From assembly GCA_038256935.1 (NCBI GenBank), contig JBBSJV010000007.1:1-27445 (forward strand): DNA of 27,445 bases, in the 5' to 3' direction. Position 1 is the first letter of the stretch, and each line of letters begins with the position of its first letter. The position numbers and the translations under genes are program-made. The DNA comes from JBBSJV01 sp038256935. Its GTDB lineage: Bacteria; Patescibacteriota; JACMRA01. Under the pieces are notes generated by a model, which saw only the letters and a program-made list of their open reading frames with translations, had not been told where the DNA came from and searched no databases. This document shows, one piece after another, positions 21,609 to 27,445 of the stretch.

Positions 21609-22673
21609 TTAAAATATCTTTAATTCTTCCAGATTTTTCTTCAAAAATAGGTACTTACCCCTCTTCATCCAAACTATTACTCCAATAACTACAAACATTA
21701 AGGCCATTAGCTGACTGACCAGTAAGTACTCAAACGGACCAAAATCTCCTAGCTTAAATGCTAATGCTTCAGGAAAATACAGCTTCAAACTATCGAGGCG
21801 GAAAAACTCAGTTAAAAATCTGATTAAACCATACCCTACGGCATACATTGCAAATACCCTACCCGCATGTTTTTCAGTAAGTTTATCATAGTTCCATAGC
21901 AGTAACAACAGCAGTAAAAAATTTGGTATTATCTCATACAAAAAAGTTGGGTGAAAATACCTAGCTGTAAAAGATACATCGTAGTAGATTGCTGAATCTG
22001 GTACAAACATCTTCCAAACTACATTGGTTTCAGGTCCATATCCTTCGTAGTTGAAAAAATTCCCCCATCTACCAATAATTTGTCCAAGAAGGACCCCAGG
22101 AGCTAAGATATCTAGCATCTCATAAAACTTGAACCTGTACTGCTTGCAATATAGCCAGAGATAAACCCCACTTCCTATCATCATCCCAAAAATCGCAAGG
22201 CCCCCTCTGTGAATCTCAGTTAGCACAAGTAATGGATTAGATTCAAAAAACTCCCATCTAAATATTACAAAAAATAACCTTGCTCCAATCAGTCCAAAAA
22301 TTACTAAACCAATAACCAAACGATCGATGATGGTATTTGCAATATAGTGAAGTCTAGCTAGATAAACTGTGAGAAAATACCCACTCAAAAGTCCCATTAC
22401 AATGAGAATAGAATAAAATCTAATATCAATGTCTCCAATTGGAACGATTTCTTCTATACCAAGGCGAGGAGCAATAAAGCCTAACCCAAAAGCATTGAAA
22501 TCCAAATAAGCATTTTCAATCAGAGTTAAAGACTGTTTTAGTTTCCATTCACCGTTGAAGACTTGGGCTAATGGATAAGCTAAAATCAAAGTTAAAAACC
22601 CACCAATAGCAGCTAATATTAAAGCTAATTGCTTAGGCCTGATTTTTACATTGGCAGCAGAAAATGATGACAT
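21609..22673 (-). CDS. lgt: Prolipoprotein diacylglyceryl transferase Lgt
   Basis: 354 residues, longer than the usual 260-300 because of an N-terminal extension with a membrane segment (14-36) before the conserved IDIRFYSILI start. Family motifs: HRGGLAIFG (155-163), the phosphatidylglycerol-binding GRWGNFFNYE (201-210), FHPTFLYE, and GLIRFLTEFFRLD. Seven or eight membrane helices. Lgt transfers diacylglycerol to the lipobox Cys of prelipoproteins, so the organism makes lipoproteins. It follows the M23 gene by 38 nt but has its own promoter ending at the M23 stop. An insert around LYFPEALAFKLGDFGPFEYL precedes the last helix. Confidence 0.95.
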   Translation of the reverse strand: MSSFSAANVKIRPKQLALILAAIGGFLTLILAYPLAQVFNGEWKLKQSLTLIENAYLDFNAFGLGFIAPRLGIEEIVPIGDIDIRFYSILIVMGLLSGYFLTVYLARLHYIANTIIDRLVIGLVIFGLIGARLFFVIFRWEFFESNPLLVLTEIHRGGLAIFGMMIGSGVYLWLYCKQYRFKFYEMLDILAPGVLLGQIIGRWGNFFNYEGYGPETNVVWKMFVPDSAIYYDVSFTARYFHPTFLYEIIPNFLLLLLLLWNYDKLTEKHAGRVFAMYAVGYGLIRFLTEFFRLDSLKLYFPEALAFKLGDFGPFEYLLVSQLMALMFVVIGVIVWMKRGKYLFLKKNLEELKIF

Positions 22674-22709
22674 TATATTTATTCTAATGCAAAACTTGGT
22701 TTTTTACAA
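22674..22709 (-). promoter_or_regulatory. lgt promoter, leaderless layout
   Basis: TTGTAA (22704-22709), 17-nt spacer, TAGAAT (22681-22686), 7 nt, ATG. The -35 lies two bases from the M23 stop codon. Confidence 0.65.
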
Positions 22710-22711
22710 GG

Positions 22712-24004
22712 TTATAAAAATCTTGCAGGATTATAACATTTTGAAGCTCCCCACCTACACCCGAGGCCAGTTGCCTCATAGCTTTGTGAAATGATCATAA
22801 AATGAAGATGGTAACCAGTACTATTTCCAGTAGTTCCAACACTACCAATTCTTTGTCCTTTCCCTACAAAACCACCAGCTGGTGAAGGTGAATTCATATG
22901 AGCATAGAGAGTATAGACTCTGTTTCCATTAGAAAGAGTGTGCTTTAAAACCACAAAATGACCATATCCACCTCCTTCATAACCTTTCCGTACCACTTCT
23001 CCAGGAGCTGCAGCTACAATAGCTGAGCCATTAGGAGCACTCCAATCAATTGCATCATGAGACAAACAGTTAAAACCTCGACTATAGCTACCACTTACAG
23101 GTATCATAAAATATCCACTTGGTATTCCTGGATTTCCACCATCTTCAAATCTACAAATTCCAGGAGTTGGTACATACCCGCCTCCACCACCAGATCCACC
23201 TCCCCCGCCGGTGCCGCCGCCTCCAGCTGGTGGTTGTCTTCGCCTTGCTGCTGCAGCTTGAGCTTCGGCCCATTCCCTATCTAACCTATCAGCCTCAGCT
23301 TGTAATTTGGCATCTTCAGCTTTGAGGGCAGCTATTTGATTAGCGTATTCAGCTTCTCTGCCTGCAAACTCACTGATTAATTTATCAAGCTCAGCTTTTT
23401 TGTTTTCATTTAAAATCTTAGTAGCATCCAATTGCTCTTTTAGTTCTTCTTGGGTCTTAACATCTTCTTGTAAATTTTGATTAGATGTTTCCAAATTTTG
23501 CTTGGTTTCATCTAGTTTATTTTGAGTAGAAGACAATATAAATATATTACTAATGGCCTCTCCTAAATTGTTACTTGAAATCAGGCTTTGTAATGGAGAA
23601 ACTTGCTGCTGCTTCTGCATCTCCATGGTTATATCATAAAGCTCTGCTTTGTATTTTTCAATTTCGTTAAGATTAAACTGGATTTGAGTGTTTAAATCAG
23701 AGATCAAAGTATCAGTCTCTTTCATCAGATTAGTTGTCAGTGTTATCTCATTTTGAACCTGTCTTTGCTGAGCTTCTAGAGTGTCTTTTTGTGAAGCCAC
23801 ATTGTGATAATCCCCACCTACAGAATCTAACTGAGATTTGATATTACCAGCTCTAGAACTAAGATTGTTTTTTTTGCTATTGTATTGAGAGGAAGTAATG
23901 GCACTGACTATAATTTGATCAGAAAAACCAATAAGACTAGCTGTCAAAACGATTAATAATATAAATAAAACCCAATTCTTAACCTTTCTATTCGTAAATT
24001 GCAT
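22712..24004 (-). CDS. M23 (LytM/EnvC-type) peptidoglycan endopeptidase with coiled coil
   Basis: 430 residues. Signal anchor at about 12-33. A long coiled coil (about 40-255) with a hydrophobic break near residues 140-165 (PLQSLISSNNLGEAISNIFILSS), as in PcsB/EnvC-like hydrolases. A Gly-rich flexible linker (about 262-285), and a C-terminal M23 domain. Zn2+ ligands are intact: HDAIDW (first His and Asp), YAHM and GYHLHFM (catalytic and third-ligand His). It should cleave peptide cross-links outside the membrane, with the coiled coil as autoinhibitory or partner-binding arm, typically driven by FtsEX; no ftsEX gene is in the window. Divergent from the rbfA-like gene; upstream of lgt. Confidence 0.92.
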   Translation of the reverse strand: MQFTNRKVKNWVLFILLIVLTASLIGFSDQIIVSAITSSQYNSKKNNLSSRAGNIKSQLDSVGGDYHNVASQKDTLEAQQRQVQNEITLTTNLMKETDTLISDLNTQIQFNLNEIEKYKAELYDITMEMQKQQQVSPLQSLISSNNLGEAISNIFILSSTQNKLDETKQNLETSNQNLQEDVKTQEELKEQLDATKILNENKKAELDKLISEFAGREAEYANQIAALKAEDAKLQAEADRLDREWAEAQAAAARRRQPPAGGGGTGGGGGSGGGGGYVPTPGICRFEDGGNPGIPSGYFMIPVSGSYSRGFNCLSHDAIDWSAPNGSAIVAAAPGEVVRKGYEGGGYGHFVVLKHTLSNGNRVYTLYAHMNSPSPAGGFVGKGQRIGSVGTTGNSTGYHLHFMIISQSYEATGLGCRWGASKCYNPARFL

Positions 24005-24075
24005 AGAATATCTAATATCATAGAAAACTTGCCTTAAATGATTTCTTTTGTCAAAATATAACTACCAAATCACGA

Positions 24076-24111
24076 TTGACAAAGCCTTAAAAAATAAGTA
24101 AAAGTTAGTAT
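24076..24111 (+). promoter_or_regulatory. rbfA-like gene promoter, leaderless layout
   Basis: TTGACA (24076-24081), 17-nt spacer, TAAAAG (24099-24104), 7 nt, ATG. It is the clearest example of the leaderless arrangement in this window. Confidence 0.7.
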
Positions 24112-24522
24112 ATGAAAACCACTCAATTAACTAGAGTAAAAAAGAAAAATAAAAGAAAAGAATCCAGAGAGCTTATATTAAATATTTCCATGTTTTTACT
24201 GACCAATGAAAAGATGAAAAGTCTTTTTTGGAATGTTAAAACGGTTGAGTACAAGAAAGCAGAGCATAAAGTCAAAATTGGCATAAATACCACCAAAAAG
24301 CTAGGTACTACTCTAAACAAATTGAGAAGTTTACGCAAAGATTTATCTAATTATTTATTTGATCAAGGGTTAACCATTAGAAGACAAACTAAGATTGATT
24401 TTTTTGTAGACAAGGAAGATGAAATCGTAGCTAGAATCTATAACCTGATTGATAGTGTAAAAGAAGAACAAGGAGAAGTTGAAGCTGGTATGGAAGAGGG
24501 AGAAAGCAGTCAAAACATATAG
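24112..24522 (+). CDS. Ribosome-binding factor A-like protein
   Basis: 136 residues. The family pattern is visible but diverged: basic N-terminus, then LILNISMFLLTNEKMKSLFWNVKTVEYKKAEHKVKIGI in place of the DPRL...VTITxVxVSxDL segment. Then LNKLRSLRKDLSNYLFDQGLTIRRQTKIDFFVDK, matching LxxxxGxLRxxLxxxLxLRxxPxLxFxxD. It ends VARIYNLIDSVKEE, followed by an acidic tail. The key KH-type II fold elements are present, but the hallmark Pro after the LxxR motif is replaced (RRQTK). RbfA helps mature 30S subunits at 16S helix 1. Monocistronic with its own promoter. Confidence 0.7.
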   Translation: MKTTQLTRVKKKNKRKESRELILNISMFLLTNEKMKSLFWNVKTVEYKKAEHKVKIGINTTKKLGTTLNKLRSLRKDLSNYLFDQGLTIRRQTKIDFFVDKEDEIVARIYNLIDSVKEEQGEVEAGMEEGESSQNI

Positions 24523-24564
24523 ATATACTCATAAAAAATCTCCTGTCACCTTCAACATTACCAC

Positions 24565-24592
24565 CCTGTACTCGTTTCAGTATCTATTTTTA
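24565..24592 (+). repeat. Decayed REP-like element
   Basis: CTCGTTTCAGTATCTATT matches the loop and right arm of the copy at 26171-26198, but the left arm (CACCCTGTA) no longer pairs well. A half element. Confidence 0.45.
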
Positions 24593-24599
24593 AATACCG

Positions 24600-24681
24600 T
24601 GTCATCCTGAACTTATCGGGTTTCCCTGAAAATTTATAATTTTGAGGGTGGTTTTGTTTCAGGATCCTCTGTGGTGGCTAA
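24600..24681 (+). repeat. REP-like element with a second palindrome nested in its loop
   Basis: The outer arms, GTCATCCTGAACTT (24601-24614) and GTTTCAGGATCC (24656-24667), are identical to the simple copy at 14160-14185 and the tail CTCTGTGGTGGCT also matches. Between them 41 nt are inserted (24615-24655), holding the hairpin CCCTGAAAATT / AATTTTGAGGG (24624-24634 with 24638-24648). Confidence 0.75.
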
Positions 24682-24779
24682 TTTATGCTCAATTTCAAAT
24701 ATTAAATACTATATTTCTAATTTTTAAATAAAGCTAGATTAAGTTAATGATTAATTGACGTTAAACTAACATTACTAAG

Positions 24780-24807
24780 AGATCCTGAAACGAGTTCAGG
24801 ATGACAC
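24780..24807 (-). repeat. REP-like palindrome, inverted orientation
   Basis: ATCCTGAA-ACGAG-TTCAGGAT followed by GACA: a simple copy inverted relative to 24600 and lying between it and mltG. The pair could form a larger fold in the 412-nt gene-free stretch 24523-24934, which holds only these repeats and the mltG promoter. Confidence 0.7.
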
Positions 24808-24915
24808 TGTAAACAAATATTTTTACATCTACAAAGGTGACACGCTACTAAATTCATGATGATAAACGAGATTAATAATTAAATAAATTCACATTCCAAC
24901 TATTTCACTACTTAA

Positions 24916-24952
24916 TTGACATTTCGCTTAAGTCTTGGAACCCTACGTGGGT
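24916..24952 (+). promoter_or_regulatory. mltG promoter candidate
   Basis: TTGACA (24916-24921) stands 31 nt before the ATG at 24953, matching the leaderless spacing; the -10 is weak (ACCCTA region). The box lies upstream of a TTG at 24935, which would be placed between -35 and -10, so the ATG is preferred. Confidence 0.5.
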
Positions 24953-26110
24953 ATGAAAAAGTTTTTGCCTTTTTTGATAGTCTTTGTAATTATCTTTTCT
25001 ATCCTTGGTTTTTATGGATTTCAAGCTTATAATCGGTATTTTGGAGTACCAAATGATACCCCTACAGGCCCATACTCCTTTGAAGTAAAATCAGGTGATA
25101 ATTTTCGCACTGTTGCCAAAAAACTCAGTGAAGACAGAGTTGGTTATGAGTCAGCACTTCTACTTGCCTCAAGTCAAACTACAGTCTTGGATTTGATGCC
25201 AGGAGTCTACCAGCTAGAACTTGATAAAACTCCACCATCTCAGATCATCGATCAGATCAATCAAGAAAGCCAAAGACTGACTGATCAGATTGCAGCCAAT
25301 AACAAACCTTCAGTTAGTATCACCTTTAGAGAAGGTATTACTCTAGATCAAGTAGCTCAACTTTTGGAGGATAATAAGGTTTTATCAGCAGATCAATACA
25401 AAGAGTTTGCTAAAGACCCTAATAATTTTAGTAGAAGTACCTACCCTTTTCTACCAGAGCCTTTGACCTGCACCTATGGAGACCTCAGTAACTGTGCCAA
25501 GTATTACGTTGAAGGGTATTTGTATCCTGATACTTACAGTTTTTTCTTGCCTTCCACGCCCGAGCAAGTAACCCAAGTTTTTTTGAATAATTTTAACACC
25601 AAAGTTTGGAGCAAGGTTAAAGATCAAGCCACACCCCAAGAGTTTGATAAAGCTATGATCATGGCTGCAGTGATTGAAAAAGAGACAGGCAGGCCTATTG
25701 GAGGGGTGAATAACACTAATAGAGAGGAAGTCAATAATGAAAGAGCAATTATGGCTGGAGTGTTTTATAACCGTCTTGAAAGCAATATAAAATGGCAATC
25801 TGATGTTACAGCAGAATACGGTTTTGGTCGCAAATTATGCCAGTCTACTTTAGTTGTTGAAAACTGTATTTTCCTTGATAGTCCAGAAGCTAAAACCCTT
25901 TACAATACTTATGCAATTGCAGGTTACCCAATTGGTCCTGTCACTAGCCCTCAGTTCGATAATATTAACGCTGCCCTCAATCCTACTGCAAATGATAACA
26001 TCTTCTTTGTAAGCGATGCCAGTGGTAAAAAATACTTTACAAAAACTCTAAGGGAGCACGAACAAGCAATTGCCGATGTGAATAAAATAAACCGAGAACT
26101 TGGGTTTTAA
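24953..26110 (+). CDS. mltG: Endolytic murein transglycosylase MltG (YceG-like)
   Basis: About 385 residues from the ATG at 24953 (MKKFLPFLIV...); an alternative TTG start six codons earlier lies in the promoter. N-terminal membrane anchor (about 4-25), then a LysM-like segment (YSFEVKSGDNFRTVAKKLSEDRV...LLLASS and GVYQLE). The catalytic YceG domain follows, with EGYLYPDTYSF, MAAVIEKETG (the catalytic Glu), AGVFYNRLESNIKWQSDVTAEYGFG, TYAIAGYPIGPVTSPQFDNINAALNP and FFVSDASGKKYFTKTLREHEQ. It cleaves nascent glycan strands at the membrane, helping set strand length. Two Cys pairs near CTYGDLSNC and CQSTLVVENC might form disulfides. It is flanked by REP-like repeats on both sides. Confidence 0.96.
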   Translation: MKKFLPFLIVFVIIFSILGFYGFQAYNRYFGVPNDTPTGPYSFEVKSGDNFRTVAKKLSEDRVGYESALLLASSQTTVLDLMPGVYQLELDKTPPSQIIDQINQESQRLTDQIAANNKPSVSITFREGITLDQVAQLLEDNKVLSADQYKEFAKDPNNFSRSTYPFLPEPLTCTYGDLSNCAKYYVEGYLYPDTYSFFLPSTPEQVTQVFLNNFNTKVWSKVKDQATPQEFDKAMIMAAVIEKETGRPIGGVNNTNREEVNNERAIMAGVFYNRLESNIKWQSDVTAEYGFGRKLCQSTLVVENCIFLDSPEAKTLYNTYAIAGYPIGPVTSPQFDNINAALNPTANDNIFFVSDASGKKYFTKTLREHEQAIADVNKINRELGF

Positions 26111-26170
26111 GATGAAGTTAAATCTATTTTGTGAGTATAATGGATACTAACTTTTTTGATAATACTTTTA

Positions 26171-26198
26171 TGTCATACTGAACTCGTTTCAGTATCTA
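26171..26198 (+). repeat. REP-like palindrome, ATACTGAA variant
   Basis: TGTCATACTGAACTCG then TTTCAGTAT: arms carry the paired change C to A and G to T relative to the ATCCTGAA copies. It lies 60 nt after the mltG stop. Confidence 0.7.
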
Positions 26199-26218
26199 TT
26201 CCTTAATTAAACTACAAC

Positions 26219-26247
26219 AAGACCCTGAAATAAATTCAGGGTGACAA
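26219..26247 (-). repeat. REP-like palindrome, CCCTGAA variant, inverted
   Basis: ACCCTGAA-ATAAA-TTCAGGGT then GACA. It is inverted relative to the copy 21 nt away, forming a BIME-like pair between the convergent mltG and acyltransferase genes, where it could help terminate transcription from both sides. Confidence 0.7.
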
Positions 26248-26377
26248 AATGACGATTAATAATTACTTGTTCGGGTTTTTATTGTCATACTTGTTAAAAT
26301 GCTAATTTATTTGCTGACAATTTTAATCTATCACAGCGAAAATATTTCAGTATCTTTACCTTATCATATACAAAGCA

Positions 26378-26445
26378 GACCATGAAATAAAACCACCCTT
26401 AATATTATAAACTTTCAGGGAAACCCGGTTGAATTCAGGGTGACA
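26378..26445 (-). repeat. REP-like element with nested insert, second copy (inverted)
   Basis: Outer arms GACCATGAAATAA (26378-26390) and ATTCAGGGTGACA (26433-26445) match the simple copy at 26221-26246. Between them 42 nt (26391-26432) match the insert at 24615-24655 in reverse complement: GGGTTTCCCTGAAA, TTTATAAT and GGGTGGTTTT are all conserved. It ends 3 nt before the acyltransferase stop codon. Together with the half element near 26345 it fills most of the 337-nt gap 26111-26447. Confidence 0.72.
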
Positions 26446-26447
26446 AA

Positions 26448-27290
26448 TTATTTCTTCTGAAACTGCCTCAACTCAATGTAGTAGTAAGTAAAGGTTGATA
26501 AAATTAAAGTTATACTGACAGTTAAGAACAATTTATAAGGCAGCCAGCTATCAGGTAATTCTGCCCATACTGCTCCATTTACGTAAGTGTGCCAGATATA
26601 TACTCCATAAGAAATAAGACCTAAAAACTCTAATACTAAAAATGGATTTTTGATTACAGATTTGATTGTGATTTCGTTTCGAATTGGTTTTTGACTGTTG
26701 GTTTTGGCCTCTACTAATACAATGTACAAAGAAACAATCAAGCCTATCAAAATAACAGGAGTCCTTCTTAGATTAGAATTGATAACTAATTCATATTGCA
26801 TATAAGCTGGTAAGAAGATTGCTATAAGTAGTACAATGGGACTAAAGAAATGGACTTTTCTAAGCTTTGGTAAAATATTTTGGAATTCATCTAAGACTAG
26901 AAACAACCCTACCCCAATTAAAAACACATGTAGAAACTGCAAACCAAAAGAGTAGCTTTGGATAATTATAATAAACTCATAAAGCCCTGTTACAAATTCA
27001 AACAGGTAAATATAACTCAAAAGAGCGATAAACAATATCACAGGTAAGAGTTTGCCAGCAAGTTTAGAAATCAAGCTTAATTTGTTCGAGATTAGTTTAT
27101 ACAACCACAAAAGCCATGGAATAACAAAATAGAACTGCATTTCTGCAATTAGCGCCCAGAAAATAAAATTAAACTCTGGAGTTGGGTAGATATTAGGATT
27201 CCAATAGAATAAGAAAATTGAGGCAAGAGAAGGAAAATTGATATATCTTAAAAACTCAGTATGAGCAGTAATGATTCCAATAAGTGCCAC
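26448..27290 (-). CDS. Acyltransferase family 3 (OafA/YrhL-like) membrane protein, N-terminus missing
   Basis: 280 residues from GTG at 27290, with eight or so membrane helices. The segment NIYPTPEFNFIFWALIAEMQFYFVIPWLLWLY is the conserved centre of the family (W-SLxxEx-FY), and the end has FLGLISYGVYIWHTYVNG, the SYxxYLxH-type motif. The family O-acylates sugars or cell-wall polymers using membrane-derived acyl groups. The first 80-100 residues, including the catalytic R-x(10)-H, are absent. The frame stays open upstream to 27386, reading SNYLLAYLSLLKL and APFYYFVALIG, which look like family sequence, but there a stop codon blocks it and no start codon is found. So the gene is either degraded or frameshifted near the window edge. 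Confidence 0.78.
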   Translation of the reverse strand: MALIGIITAHTEFLRYINFPSLASIFLFYWNPNIYPTPEFNFIFWALIAEMQFYFVIPWLLWLYKLISNKLSLISKLAGKLLPVILFIALLSYIYLFEFVTGLYEFIIIIQSYSFGLQFLHVFLIGVGLFLVLDEFQNILPKLRKVHFFSPIVLLIAIFLPAYMQYELVINSNLRRTPVILIGLIVSLYIVLVEAKTNSQKPIRNEITIKSVIKNPFLVLEFLGLISYGVYIWHTYVNGAVWAELPDSWLPYKLFLTVSITLILSTFTYYYIELRQFQKK

Positions 27291-27445
27291 AAAATAATAA
27301 AATGGGGCATATAGGGAAAAAATGGAGCTACAATTACCCCTTGTCAGCTTCAGTAAGCTAAGATAAGCTAAAAGATAATTACTTAATTATCTCAAGTATG
27401 TATTTACGCAAAAAAAGGGTTGTCCAAAGTGCTACTCTAACCATG

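Noticed and set aside
1..27445. Alternative genetic code (TGA as Gly)
   Set aside because: The gene ending at 3446 stops with TGA at its natural C-terminus, and full-length conserved genes contain no in-frame TGA.

Overview
This is a low-GC bacterial chromosome segment with standard code usage: several genes end in TGA, so code 25 is excluded. The gene set is small and diverged: YchF, an RbfA-like protein, Lgt, MltG, an EnvC/NlpD-type M23 peptidase, orphan small proteins, and an RND pump with no periplasmic adaptor or outer-membrane channel nearby. Together with dense intergenic palindromic repeats, this suggests a Candidate Phyla Radiation (Patescibacteria)-type, probably monoderm, organism. 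That placement is inference. No rRNA or ribosomal protein is present to test it.

Layout. 1-1433: the N-terminus of an unidentified gene and a CobW-type metallochaperone GTPase, both on the minus strand. 1499-2581: a Ca2+/Na+ antiporter. 2646-4345: two tandem orphan paralogues. 4415-9295 (minus): marR, then an RND permease that overlaps marR by 11 nt, then a frameshifted ATP-grasp gene. 9331-9630: a structured repeat array (R1). 9652-11415 (minus): a copper-type operon of csoR, an HMA-MauE fusion and a DUF305 gene, with an operator over its promoter. 11589-15326 (plus): a GH43/GH117-like glycosidase, a DegT-fold-like protein without the usual lysine, and an ABC transporter membrane domain with no ATPase. 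15361-16557 (minus): an HTH-EgtD-like methyltransferase fusion. 16825-18296: small orphan genes, PCD/DCoH (minus), and a broken orphan gene. 18302-19351 (minus): ychF. 19394-19690: a second structured array (R2). 19732-20848 (minus): two small membrane proteins around tRNA-Asn, with two clear terminators. 21170-21605: a predicted 46-aa membrane peptide and a G-rich palindromic cluster (R3). 21609-24004 (minus): M23 peptidase and lgt. 24112-26110 (plus): rbfA-like and mltG. 26448 to the right edge (minus): an acyltransferase-3 protein lacking its N-terminus. The last four loci make a cell-envelope cluster, punctuated by REP-like palindromes.

Cross-cutting observations. (i) Many promoters place a TTGACA-like -35 about 27-32 nt before the start codon, usually with a -10 that ends 6-8 nt before it. 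This is the geometry of leaderless mRNAs, and it decides several start codons. (ii) R1 and R2 share modules whose hairpin arms differ by compensatory changes, and both abut the -35 box of a gene. They are the best candidate here for an undescribed structured RNA or mobile element. (iii) Two genes carry -1 frameshifts at short A-runs. They are either real decay, recoding, or homopolymer sequencing errors.
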